Assembly: GCF_001425445.1 (NCBI RefSeq) | Contig: NZ_LMQU01000013.1 | Span: 124,001-188,000 of the forward strand | Source of the DNA: Devosia sp. Leaf420 | Lineage (GTDB): Bacteria; Pseudomonadota; Alphaproteobacteria; Rhizobiales; Devosiaceae | Direction of reading: 5' to 3' | DNA length: 64,000 bases | Shown: positions 8,469-16,198 of the stretch, piece by piece | Layout: the number at the start of each line of letters is the position of its first letter | Numbering within the stretch: position 1 is the stretch's first letter | Position numbers and translations under genes: made by a program | The notes under the pieces: generated by a model | The model's database searches: none | What the model saw: only the letters and a program-made list of their open reading frames with translations | What the model was told of the DNA's origin: nothing

Positions 8469-8503
8469 CACCCGGTCGGATCCCCCACCGACCGGGTGTT
8501 TTG
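8469..8503 (+). terminator. Terminator after the glycine-zipper lipoprotein
   Basis: CACCCGGTCGG (8469-8479) pairs with CCGACCGGGTG (8488-8498) and is followed by TTTTG. A weaker hairpin GCGGTTTA/TAAACCGC lies just before it. Confidence 0.85.
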
Positions 8504-8512
8504 CCGTTCACG

Positions 8513-8558
8513 ATTGCACACGCGTGCAATTGAAGCCGACACAATGGTTCGCTATTGG
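8513..8558 (+). promoter_or_regulatory. 18-bp perfect dyad abutting a possible promoter of the Nudix gene
   Basis: ATTGCAC ACGC GTGCAAT at 8513-8530 is a dyad with 7-bp arms. It directly joins a possible -35 TTGAAG (8530-8535), which is 17 bases from TATTGG (8553-8558). The placement suggests a regulator site. The regulator is unknown and the promoter match is modest. Confidence 0.4.
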
Positions 8559-8635
8559 TTAATGTCAGCATCCGAATCATCGATCCGGATTTATGTCTAA
8601 GGGCGTGAAGTCCCCACTGTTTTTCTGGCGCCACC

Positions 8636-9181
8636 GTGAGATGGCGTTGCACCGGAGCCAGAGTTATCGCGCCATTGACCAGTCCGTCTGAAACCATCCC
8701 GCCAGCTCCTGAGCAGTGTGAAGTCCGACAGTCGGGCGCGCTGCCCTATGCCTATATCAATGGTAACCTTCACTTTCTGATCGTCACCACAAGACGGTCC
8801 GGGCGCTGGATATTTCCAAAGGGCGGTGTGAAGCAGGGCTATACCCCATGGGATAGCGCGGCCTGCGAGGCGGAAGAAGAAGCAGGGGTCGCGGGCGAGA
8901 TTTCCGATCTGCCGATCGGCGCATATCAGGCGCGGGTCGGGTCAGATGCACTGCTGGTCACCGTCGATATCTATCCCCTCGAGGTGACGCGCCAGTATGA
9001 TCAATGGCGCGAAAAGGGCCAGCGGCTGCGCCATTGGGCGACCCTGACGGAAGCGCAGCGGCTGCTGGGTGAGCCGGTGCTGTGTGACCTGGCCGAGAAG
9101 CTGGCGCGGCAGTTGAGTTCTGGCGGTAGAGCCGCTGGTCTTGACATGGACGATCCAAAACCTCTATCAAGACGCATCTGA
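8636..9181 (+). CDS. Nudix hydrolase
   Basis: The protein is up to 181 residues. A Nudix-like box runs from FPKGGVKQGY to CEAEEEAGV; the metal-binding E..EE core is present, but the Arg of the usual REUxEE is Cys, and the Glu that normally follows Gx5 is Tyr. This resembles the diphosphoinositol-polyphosphate/Ap4A-type subgroup of short alphaproteobacterial Nudix proteins. The start is uncertain: GTG at 8636 gives the longest form, while TTG at 8675 would begin MTSPSETIPP. The last 40 bases carry the promoter for ilvB. Confidence 0.8.
   Translation: MRWRCTGARVIAPLTSPSETIPPAPEQCEVRQSGALPYAYINGNLHFLIVTTRRSGRWIFPKGGVKQGYTPWDSAACEAEEEAGVAGEISDLPIGAYQARVGSDALLVTVDIYPLEVTRQYDQWREKGQRLRHWATLTEAQRLLGEPVLCDLAEKLARQLSSGGRAAGLDMDDPKPLSRRI
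9141..9170 (+). promoter_or_regulatory. Sigma-70-type promoter for the ilvB leader transcript
   Basis: TTGACA (9141-9146), an 18-base spacer and TATCAA (9165-9170) lie inside the 3' end of the Nudix gene. The expected start site is near 9177, about 20 bases before the leader peptide start. This is the best consensus promoter seen in the window. Confidence 0.7.
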
Positions 9182-9198
9182 TTTTTAGGAGAGGTCCC

Positions 9199-9249
9199 GT
9201 GCGGGCACTCATTCTCGTAGTACGCTGGCGCATCGGCAACGTGGGGTAA
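9199..9249 (+). CDS. ilvB leader peptide (16 residues, branched-chain codons)
   Basis: A GTG start preceded by AGGAGAGG opens a 16-codon ORF, MRALILVVRWRIGNVG, ending at TAA. Nearly half its residues are Leu, Ile or Val, with the run L-I-L-V-V at codons 4-8. A hairpin plus T-tract follows 32 bases after its stop. This is the layout of transcription attenuation by ribosome stalling at branched-chain codons, which would tie ilvB-ilvH expression to charged tRNA levels. The ORF is too short for ordinary gene finders. The role is inferred from position and composition. Confidence 0.8.
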   Translation: MRALILVVRWRIGNVG

Positions 9250-9280
9250 GTCCCCGCGCGATAGCTGGTGCGCCGAACAC

Positions 9281-9303
9281 AGGTCCCGAAAGGGGCCTTT
9301 TTT
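9281..9303 (+). terminator. Attenuator terminator upstream of ilvB
   Basis: AGGTCCC (9281-9287), a GAAA tetraloop and GGGGCCT (9292-9298) form a stem followed by T tract (9299-9303). Upstream alternatives exist: GGCGCA (9227-9232) can pair with TGCGCC (9269-9274), and a second copy of AGGTCCC at 9192-9198 could compete for the 3' arm. Confidence 0.75.
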
Positions 9304-9387
9304 ATTGCCTTTTTTTCGCAAAAGCGGTTTGAAGGCGTCAAGAAACGTAATGCCCGGTACGGTGGGCTCGAGGAGTAGGAAGCGCAA

Positions 9388-11157
9388 ATGGCCGAGAAAA
9401 TGACCGGCGCGGAAATGGTGATCCAGGCGCTTGCGGATCAAGGTGTTGAACATATCTTCGGCTATCCCGGTGGTGCCGCCTTGCCGATCTACGATGCGAT
9501 GTTCCAGCAGGAGCAGGTCAAGCACATCCTGGTGCGCCACGAGCAGGGCGCCACGCATATGGCCGAAGGCTATGCCCGCTCGACCGGCAAGCCCGGCGTT
9601 GTGCTAGTGACCTCCGGCCCCGGCGCGACCAATGCGGTGACAGGCCTCACCGATGCGCTGATGGATTCCATCCCGCTCGTCTGCATCACGGCCCAGGTTC
9701 CGACATCGCTGATCGGCACCGACGGCTTCCAGGAATGTGACACCGTCGGCATCACCCGCTCCTGCACCAAGCACAACTATTTGGTGAAGGATATCAAGGA
9801 CCTGCCGCGCGTGCTGCACGAGGCCTTCCATATCGCCACGACCGGCCGTCCCGGCCCAGTTGTCGTCGATATTCCAAAGGACATCCAGTTCGCCCTCGGC
9901 GACTACTATAAGCCCGAGATCGAAACGCTGCGCCACGCGTCTTACCGCCCCCAGGTGGATGGCGATTTGAAAGCCATCGAAGCAGCTGTCGATCTCATGC
10001 TCAGGGCCGAGCGTCCGGTGTTTTACACCGGCGGCGGCGTGATCAATGCTGGTCCCGAAGCCTCTGAAAACCTGCGCGAACTCGCCGAACTCACCGGCTT
10101 CCCGGTGACCTCGACGCTCATGGGTCTCGGCGCTTTCCCGGCATCCAATTCGCAGTGGCTCGGCATGCTCGGCATGCACGGTACCTACGAAGCCAATTGG
10201 GCGATGCATGATTGCGACGTCATGATCAATATCGGCGCCCGCTTCGATGATCGTATCACCGGCCGCATCGACGCGTTCTCGCCCAATAGCCGCAAGATCC
10301 ATGTCGATATCGACCCGTCGTCGATCAACAAGATCATCCGCGTCGATATCCCGATCGTCGGCGATTGCAATCGTGTGCTCGAAGAGATGATCCGCGTCTG
10401 GCGTAGCCGCACCAATCAGCCGCGCACGGAGGCCATTGCGCCGTGGTGGAAGCAGATCGAAAAGTGGCGCAGCGTCGGCTCGCTCAATTTCAAAAACTCC
10501 GAGACGACGATCAAGCCGCAATGGGCGATCCAGCGTCTTTATGAAGCGACCAGGAACCAGTCCAAGGACGTCTTCATCACCACAGAAGTCGGTCAGCACC
10601 AGATGTGGGCTGCCCAGCACTTCCACTTCGACAAGCCCAATCGTTGGATGACTTCGGGTGGCCTCGGTACCATGGGCTATGGCCTGCCGGCTGCGGTCGG
10701 CGTGCAGGTGGCGCATCCCGATGCGTTGGTGATCGACATTGCCGGCGAAGCGTCGGTGCAGATGACCATGCAGGAGATGTCGACGGCGGTGCAATATCGC
10801 CTGCCGATCAAGATCTTCATCCTCAACAATGAGCGCATGGGCATGGTTCGCCAATGGCAGGATCTGCTGCACGGCTCGCGCTACGCGCATTCCTATTCGG
10901 AATCGCTGCCCGATTTCGTCAAGCTCGCCGAAGCCTATGGCGGCAAGGGGATCCGTTGCGAAAACCCGGCTGAACTCGACGCGGCCATTGCCGAAATGCT
11001 CGATTATGACGGCCCGGTTCTCTTCGACGTCATCGTCGAAAAGGACGAAAACTGCCTGCCGATGATCCCATCGGGCAAGCCGCACAACGAGATCATCCTG
11101 CCCGATACGGCCAATCTCGGTTCGATCATCGACGAAAAGGGGCGCGCGCTGGTCTAA
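9388..11157 (+). CDS. ilvB: Acetolactate synthase large (catalytic) subunit
   Basis: The 589-residue ThDP enzyme condenses two pyruvates to acetolactate, or pyruvate with 2-oxobutyrate, at the entry of valine, leucine and isoleucine synthesis. It shows the N-terminal GYPGGA and RHEQGATHMAEGYA segment with catalytic Glu52, the FAD-binding middle domain, and the C-terminal ThDP region ending in ILNNERMGMVRQWQ. The metal-binding GDx motif reads GEAS, with Glu454 where Asp is usual. It is preceded by a leader peptide and attenuator and followed after 22 bases by its regulatory subunit gene. Confidence 0.97.
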   Translation: MAEKMTGAEMVIQALADQGVEHIFGYPGGAALPIYDAMFQQEQVKHILVRHEQGATHMAEGYARSTGKPGVVLVTSGPGATNAVTGLTDALMDSIPLVCITAQVPTSLIGTDGFQECDTVGITRSCTKHNYLVKDIKDLPRVLHEAFHIATTGRPGPVVVDIPKDIQFALGDYYKPEIETLRHASYRPQVDGDLKAIEAAVDLMLRAERPVFYTGGGVINAGPEASENLRELAELTGFPVTSTLMGLGAFPASNSQWLGMLGMHGTYEANWAMHDCDVMINIGARFDDRITGRIDAFSPNSRKIHVDIDPSSINKIIRVDIPIVGDCNRVLEEMIRVWRSRTNQPRTEAIAPWWKQIEKWRSVGSLNFKNSETTIKPQWAIQRLYEATRNQSKDVFITTEVGQHQMWAAQHFHFDKPNRWMTSGGLGTMGYGLPAAVGVQVAHPDALVIDIAGEASVQMTMQEMSTAVQYRLPIKIFILNNERMGMVRQWQDLLHGSRYAHSYSESLPDFVKLAEAYGGKGIRCENPAELDAAIAEMLDYDGPVLFDVIVEKDENCLPMIPSGKPHNEIILPDTANLGSIIDEKGRALV

Positions 11158-11179
11158 GCCGGCGGCGGAGGAACGAGAA

Positions 11180-11734
11180 ATGAACGCACATATGCAGCCG
11201 ACCGGGTCCGCTTATTTCCTGACCCAGGAAACGCAACAGACCGAGCGCCATACGCTGTCGGTCCTCGTGGACAATGAGCCGGGGATCCTCGCGCGCGTCG
11301 TCGGCCTCTTTTCGGCGCGTGGCTATAATATCGAGAGCCTGACTGTCAGCGAGACGGAACACGGCCGGCGACTTAGTCGTATCACTGTCGTCGTGGTCGC
11401 AACGCCAAAGGTGCTGGTGCAGATCAAGCTCCAGCTCGAGCGTCTGGTGCCCGTCCATCGGGTGCATGACCTGACGGCCGAGGGCAACTATGTCGAGCGC
11501 GAGCTGGCGCTGATCAAGGTGAAAGGCACGGGCGAACACAGGGCGGAAACCCTGCGTCTGGCCGATGCCTTCCGCGCCCACATCGTTGATGCCACCGTCG
11601 AAAGCTTCGTCTTCGAAGTGACCGGCAAGCCGGACAAGATCGACAGCTTCATCGCCTTGATGGGCCCGCTCGGTCTGGTTGAAGTGGTGCGTACCGGGCT
11701 CGCTGCCATCGGCCGTGGTCCAGAAGGCATGTGA
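11180..11734 (+). CDS. ilvH: Acetolactate synthase small (regulatory) subunit
   Basis: The 184-residue ACT-domain protein binds IlvB and confers activation and valine feedback inhibition. The N-terminal ACT domain reads HTLSVLVDNEPGILARVVGL, FSARGYNIESLTVSETE, and is followed by the C-terminal domain with GEHRAETLRLADAFRAH and FEVTGKPDKIDSFIALM. About 20 residues precede the ACT domain. GGAGGAACG lies just before the ATG. It shares the attenuated ilvB transcript; the symbol ilvN is used for the same protein in some relatives. Confidence 0.95.
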   Translation: MNAHMQPTGSAYFLTQETQQTERHTLSVLVDNEPGILARVVGLFSARGYNIESLTVSETEHGRRLSRITVVVVATPKVLVQIKLQLERLVPVHRVHDLTAEGNYVERELALIKVKGTGEHRAETLRLADAFRAHIVDATVESFVFEVTGKPDKIDSFIALMGPLGLVEVVRTGLAAIGRGPEGM

Positions 11735-11741
11735 TTGAGTG

Positions 11742-11769
11742 CCGCCGCGGGCAACTGCGGCGGTCTTTC
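11742..11769 (+). terminator. Probable terminator after ilvH
   Basis: CCGCCGC (11742-11748) pairs with GCGGCGG (11757-11763), followed by TCTTTCT. The T-tract is interrupted, so strength is uncertain. Confidence 0.6.
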
Positions 11770-11895
11770 TATCCACGTGGTCATGCGTGAACATATGATG
11801 ATGCCGGGCACATAATCTGACTGGTTCATAAAAGGTTGGCTTGGGCGGCTCGCTCTGCTTGGTGTAAGGCAGGGGCAATCACTCGGGGCCGTGCC

Positions 11896-12636
11896 ATGAC
11901 TCTTCTGTCCGTCAATCTCAACGCCGTCGCACAATTGCGCAATCGCCGCGATTTGCCGTGGCCCAGCGTCACCGGCATTGCGCGCGTGGTTCTCGATGCG
12001 GGCGCGAGCGGCATCACCATCCATCCCCGGCCAGATGAGCGGCATATCCGTCGCACCGACGTTTACGACCTCAGCACTCTGCTGCGGCAGGACTATCCAG
12101 ACGCAGAATTCAACATCGAGGGATATCCCAGCGATGACTTCCTCGAACTGATCGAGGACGTCAATCCGCACCAGGTGACGCTGGTCCCGGACGATCCGGC
12201 TCAAGCGACTTCCGATCACGGGTGGGATTTTGTCGGCAAGAACAATTTTCTGACGTCTGTCGTCCAGCAGATGCGGCGGCCCGATCGGCGTATTTCCCTC
12301 TTCTGCGATCCCGATGCCGGAAGGGAAGGGGTGGCGGCTGCAAAAGCCACAGGTGCAGACCGGATCGAATTGTTCACCGGCCCCTATGGTGCCTGTTATG
12401 CCGATCCTGAACAGGCACTGGTCGAACTCGAAGCCCTGGCCATAACCTGCCAGGCCGCTCTCGACGCCGGCCTTGGAGTCAATGCTGGCCACGACCTCAC
12501 GCTTGCCAACTTGCCAGCCTTTCAACTCGCCGTTGTCGGCGTTGCCGAGGCATCCATCGGCCACGGCATTACCGCCGATGCTTTGCTGATGGGGTTCGAT
12601 GCAGCGACCAGGCGGTATATCGAGGTTCTAGCCTGA
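11896..12636 (+). CDS. pdxJ: Pyridoxine 5'-phosphate synthase PdxJ
   Basis: PdxJ condenses 1-deoxyxylulose 5-phosphate with 3-amino-2-oxopropyl phosphate in the DXP-dependent vitamin B6 pathway. The 246-residue TIM barrel shows LSVNLNAVAQLRNRRD at the start, GITIHPRPDERHIRRTDV (phosphate and His residues), FNIEGYPS, VTLVPDDP, and the C-terminal NAGHDLTLANLP and ASIGHGITADAL. In PdxJ of most bacteria the last motif reads VSIGHAI, so the match is close. The ATG at 11896 starts directly at the conserved strand. A 229-bp intergenic region follows. Confidence 0.95.
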   Translation: MTLLSVNLNAVAQLRNRRDLPWPSVTGIARVVLDAGASGITIHPRPDERHIRRTDVYDLSTLLRQDYPDAEFNIEGYPSDDFLELIEDVNPHQVTLVPDDPAQATSDHGWDFVGKNNFLTSVVQQMRRPDRRISLFCDPDAGREGVAAAKATGADRIELFTGPYGACYADPEQALVELEALAITCQAALDAGLGVNAGHDLTLANLPAFQLAVVGVAEASIGHGITADALLMGFDAATRRYIEVLA

Positions 12637-12771
12637 CCCTCATTGTTTCGGCTCTGCGAACGCTTCGTCGCCGCCTGGACGACGGAGCCAAGGCGCCGCG
12701 TCACAACTCCGCCTGACAATCGCTAAACATCAGCCAGATCCAATACTTACATGAATGTGCCTTAGGCAATG

Positions 12772-12790
12772 GTGTGACCCTGGATCACAC
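12772..12790. promoter_or_regulatory. 19-bp dyad upstream of the FMN reductase gene
   Basis: GTGTGA CCCTGGA TCACAC has 6-bp perfect arms with a 7-base spacer, about 80 bases before the reductase start. It resembles a dimeric regulator site such as those of MarR/HxlR or CRP-like proteins. The spacer is one base longer than the CRP consensus. The regulator is not identified. Confidence 0.45.
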
Positions 12791-12868
12791 GTCGGTGCCC
12801 TCTTGAGGAAAATACTCTCAGGCACATATATCGCCTCAGTTACCTTTTGTGACCAAGGAGGGCATCAA

Positions 12869-13453
12869 ATGTCCAAGCTCAAGATCGGCGTCATCATCTC
12901 GTCCACCCGTCCCACCCGTTTCGGCGATGTCCCCGCCAAGTGGATCCTCGAAAAGGCGAACGAGCGCCCCGAAATCGAAGCCGAGATCGTTGACCTCCGC
13001 GATTTCGACCTGCCGTTCTTCGACGAAATGGCCTCCAATGCCTGGATGCCGTCGCAGAACCCGGAAGCTGTTCGCTGGCAGAAGAAGATCGGCGAATTCG
13101 ACGGCTTCATCTTCGTCGTTGCTGAATACAACCGCGCTGTCACCGGCGCGCTGAAGAATGCTCTCGACCAGGCCTATGTCGAGTGGAACAGGAAGGCTTT
13201 CGGTGCAGTCGGCTATGGCACTGTCGGTGCTGCTCGCGCCATCGAAAACCTCCGCACCATCGGTATCGAACTCCAGATGGTTTCGACCCGCTCGGCCGTT
13301 CACATTGCCGGCGGTGACTTCTTTGCCGTGCACCCGCTTGGTCAGCAGAACAAGCCAATGTCCGACATCGAGCCGTCGATCGGCGCTTCGACCAAGGACA
13401 TGCTCGACCAGCTTATCTGGTGGGGCAATGCAGCCAAGGCTGCTCGCGGCTAA
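12869..13453 (+). CDS. NADPH-dependent FMN reductase family protein
   Basis: The 194-residue flavodoxin-like protein has the FMN phosphate loop SSTRPTRFGD near the N-terminus, the LRDFDLPFFDE segment, and VVAEYNRAVTGALKNALDQAY, the family signature around the isoalloxazine. Members (YieF/ChrR/azoreductase-like) reduce quinones, azo dyes or metals with NAD(P)H. An AAGGAGG Shine-Dalgarno seven bases before the ATG fixes the start; the frame is open further upstream but unlikely to be translated. A regulator-type dyad lies about 80 bases upstream and a hairpin terminator downstream. Confidence 0.9.
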   Translation: MSKLKIGVIISSTRPTRFGDVPAKWILEKANERPEIEAEIVDLRDFDLPFFDEMASNAWMPSQNPEAVRWQKKIGEFDGFIFVVAEYNRAVTGALKNALDQAYVEWNRKAFGAVGYGTVGAARAIENLRTIGIELQMVSTRSAVHIAGGDFFAVHPLGQQNKPMSDIEPSIGASTKDMLDQLIWWGNAAKAARG

Positions 13454-13501
13454 GCCGCAGCGCCAACCGGAATAACGAAGACCTCCAAGTCTCGTTTGCC
13501 T

Positions 13502-13535
13502 TGCAGGGGTTGTGCCGAAAGGTGCAACCCCTGCA
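13502..13535 (+). terminator. Hairpin after the FMN reductase gene
   Basis: TGCAGGGGTTG and CAACCCCTGCA form an 11-bp stem, with a loop containing GCCGAAAGG. There is only a weak T-rich tail (GCCTTTG), so it may be a terminator or an mRNA 3'-end stabiliser. Confidence 0.6.
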
Positions 13536-13629
13536 TGCCTTTGTAGTTCTGTAACTCTAATGGTGTTGTGTGTGGGAATGGGCGGGTGTATAGCGGCGCC
13601 CGCCCTTAACAGCGAGAGCCCAAAAGCTC

Positions 13630-15549
13630 ATGACGCAAGTGGATTCGACCGGTCATGCCGGTGTGGCAGCGACCGGTGACGCCGGGCACTCACACAATAA
13701 TCTCCCCATTCTCACCCTTGGCGCCATCGGCGTCGTCTATGGGGACATTGGTACCAGCCCGATCTACGCCTTTCGTCAGGCCATGCAGGTCAGGCCCGGA
13801 GCCGCAGCGTCGAACATCGAAGTGCTGGGCCTTCTCTCGCTGATCGTCTGGGCGCTGACCCTGACGGTGGCCGTCAAATACGTGTTCTTCGTGACCCGCG
13901 CCGATAATAATGGCGAAGGCGGTACGCTGTCGCTGATGGCGCTTGCGCGCAAAACATTTACCAATCCGCCGATCTGGATCACGACACTCGGCGTCCTCGG
14001 CGCGGCGCTTTTCTTTGGCGACGCTATCATTACGCCAGCAATTTCAGTCCTTTCGGCCGTGGAAGGTATCGAACTGGTTCAGCCGGGCATGACCCGCTGG
14101 GTCGTACCGATCACCCTTGTGATCATCCTTGGCATTTTTGCCGTCCAGAGGTTCGGCACGGCCAAGGTCTCGATCGTTTTCGGCCCGGTCACCATGGTCT
14201 GGTTCTTGACGCTCGGCATCGCCGGTTTGGTCAACATTTTCCAACACCCCGATGTGCTCCAGGCGCTTAACCCGCTGCTCGGCCTGCAGTTTCTGACCAC
14301 CCATATCGGCATCGCTTTCGTCGTCGTTGGTGCCATCTTCCTTGCCGTGACCGGCGCCGAAGCGCTCTATGTCGACCTCGGTCATTTTGGCCGCAAGCCC
14401 ATCGTCCTCGCCTGGTTCGGCCTCGTCTTTCCCTGTCTGCTGCTCAACTATTTTGGCCAGGGCGCCTACGTCATCGGCCATGGCGTCGATAACGTCGCGA
14501 GCCCGTTTTTCGAAATGATCCCGGAGTGGGGCCTTTTGCCCTTCGTCGGCCTCGCTACCCTCGCGACGATCATTGCGAGCCAGGCGGTAATCACCGGCAC
14601 CTATAGCCTTACGCAGCAGGCCATCGCCCTCAATATGCTGCCGCGCATGGTCGTGCATCACACCTCGGCGACGCAGAGCGGCCAGATTTACATGCCGCAG
14701 ATCAATTCGATGCTGATGATCGGCGTGCTGGTGCTAGTGGCGGCGTTCAGAAGTTCTGAAGCCCTTTCAAATGCTTACGGTATCGCCGTTTCCGGCGTGA
14801 TGATCGTGACGCTGCTGCTTCTCGTTGTCGTCATGTGGCGCAACTGGAAATGGAACCCCATTGTCGTCGTCCTCTTCGGTGCCGTCTATCTGTGCATCGA
14901 TGGCGGCTTCTTCGCCGCGAACGTGTCCAAGCTTTTCCAAGGCGGCTGGGTGCCGGCGGCAGTTGCACTCGGGGTCGCACTCCTGATGTGGAGCTGGATG
15001 GCCGGACGGAAGCGCCTGGCGGACAAGACGCGGCGCGACGAAGTTCCGCTGGAGTTTCTAGTCAACAATCTGGCCAAGAAGAAACCGACCACGGTGCCCG
15101 GGACCGCGATCTTCCTCACCAGCGATATCGAAGGCGCGCCGACGGCGCTCTTGCACTCTCTCAAGCACTACAAGGTGTTGCACGAGCAGAACGTCATCCT
15201 GACGGTCAAGACCTCGGCCTCTCCGCGTGTGCCAGATGATGAGAAGGTGACGATCGACGCCTACAACGAGCTGTTCTTCCGTGTCGTCGTGACCTTCGGC
15301 TATATGGAAACGCCGAACATTCCCAAGGCCTTGGCGCTCGCCCGCAAACTAGGCTGGAAGTTCGATATCATGTCGACCTCGTTCTTCCTGTCACGCCGGT
15401 CGCTCAAGGTCGGCAACAAGAGCGGTATGCTGCGCTTCTGGCAGGATCGCCTCTTCGTTCGCCTGGCACGCAACGCCAGCGACGCGACGGAATATTTCCA
15501 TATTCCGACGGGGCGAGTTGTCGAGATCGGCACTCAGGTGGTGATTTAG
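13630..15549 (+). CDS. kup: Low-affinity potassium transporter Kup
   Basis: Kup is a K+/H+ symporter of the inner membrane. The 639-residue protein starts with a polar tail of about 30 residues, then the family motif GVVYGDIGTSPIYA in helix 1, followed by GALFFGDAIITPAISVLSA, TGAEALYVDLGHFG and the C-terminal cytoplasmic domain from about residue 460. Roughly twelve transmembrane helices are visible. The length is typical. It is preceded by 176 bases of non-coding sequence and followed by a convergent lipoprotein gene only five bases later. Confidence 0.95.
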   Translation: MTQVDSTGHAGVAATGDAGHSHNNLPILTLGAIGVVYGDIGTSPIYAFRQAMQVRPGAAASNIEVLGLLSLIVWALTLTVAVKYVFFVTRADNNGEGGTLSLMALARKTFTNPPIWITTLGVLGAALFFGDAIITPAISVLSAVEGIELVQPGMTRWVVPITLVIILGIFAVQRFGTAKVSIVFGPVTMVWFLTLGIAGLVNIFQHPDVLQALNPLLGLQFLTTHIGIAFVVVGAIFLAVTGAEALYVDLGHFGRKPIVLAWFGLVFPCLLLNYFGQGAYVIGHGVDNVASPFFEMIPEWGLLPFVGLATLATIIASQAVITGTYSLTQQAIALNMLPRMVVHHTSATQSGQIYMPQINSMLMIGVLVLVAAFRSSEALSNAYGIAVSGVMIVTLLLLVVVMWRNWKWNPIVVVLFGAVYLCIDGGFFAANVSKLFQGGWVPAAVALGVALLMWSWMAGRKRLADKTRRDEVPLEFLVNNLAKKKPTTVPGTAIFLTSDIEGAPTALLHSLKHYKVLHEQNVILTVKTSASPRVPDDEKVTIDAYNELFFRVVVTFGYMETPNIPKALALARKLGWKFDIMSTSFFLSRRSLKVGNKSGMLRFWQDRLFVRLARNASDATEYFHIPTGRVVEIGTQVVI

Positions 15550-15554
15550 TCCGC

Positions 15555-15980
15555 TTATTTCGGCATGTCAGGGCAGACATAGGGAACGTCGGCCAGCACG
15601 AAGCGCTGTTCGACATTCTCGCTTACCAGATGCAGGTTGAGGACAAGTTCGCTCGGCGACACGCTGACAATGTCCGCATTGATGGTCATGCCATCTTCGT
15701 CCCAGGAAATGGCTGTGTCAGAAACCTGCTGCCATTTGGAGAGGCGGTAAGTCTCCCAGCAGCTATCGGTGACTAGCGTGCCGTCGGCGAGAAAGATCTG
15801 CGCCGCACCGGGGCTAGCGGTATCACCCTGCTGTATCCAGACTTTGTTGAGCAATGGGTTGTCGCTGTCAGTATCGACGTCGCCATCGATCGCAGTGTCT
15901 TCTGCTGCTGCCGGAATGCACCCCGCGGCGCCGACGCCCCAGACGGTGAGCAGGGCAATGATTGCTGCCTTGGTATCCAT
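15555..15980 (-). CDS. Hypothetical exported lipoprotein
   Basis: The 141-residue protein begins with a short hydrophobic signal ending GVGAAGC, a weak lipobox giving Cys21. The mature part contains a segment NPLLNKVWIQQGDTASPGAA, then IFLADGTLVTDSCWETYRL and two further cysteine-containing turns, which resembles a family of small META/HslJ-like alphaproteobacterial lipoproteins known to me only as hypothetical. It is convergent with kup and has a terminator-bearing region on its 5' side. No function can be assigned. Confidence 0.65.
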   Translation of the reverse strand: MDTKAAIIALLTVWGVGAAGCIPAAAEDTAIDGDVDTDSDNPLLNKVWIQQGDTASPGAAQIFLADGTLVTDSCWETYRLSKWQQVSDTAISWDEDGMTINADIVSVSPSELVLNLHLVSENVEQRFVLADVPYVCPDMPK

Positions 15981-16121
15981 GCACTTCTCCCTTTATGCAG
16001 CCAAGATGGTCACCTCAAATGACAGGTACAAGGCTGTTCCCGCCTTGCGGCGAAATTTCGATGGCTGAGAGGATTTTTGGGGGCGGCCGGACGAGATAGC
16101 TATTGGCGGTGAGATAAACGA

Positions 16122-16153
16122 AAGCCCATCTAACCTCACGGTCGGATGGGCTT
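16122..16153 (-). terminator. Terminator of the OYE-family reductase gene
   Basis: AAGCCCATC (16122-16130) and GATGGGCTT (16145-16153) form a 9-bp stem. Read on the minus strand it ends with TTTCGTTT, 45 bases after the reductase stop. On the plus strand it is followed by ATTTTGTTT, so it could act both ways. Confidence 0.8.
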
Positions 16154-16198
16154 ATTTTGTTTCAGGCCGGACGAGAGGTTGTGCCGGGCCTGAGATTG

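Noticed and set aside
9604..11085. A 493-codon minus-strand frame opposite ilvB
   Set aside because: It is opposite a clearly recognised gene, has no promoter or ribosome site, and is His/Asp/Arg-rich as expected for the shadow of GC-rich codons. The 510-codon frame opposite leuA (38391-39923) and the 450-codon frame opposite ilvC were dismissed likewise.
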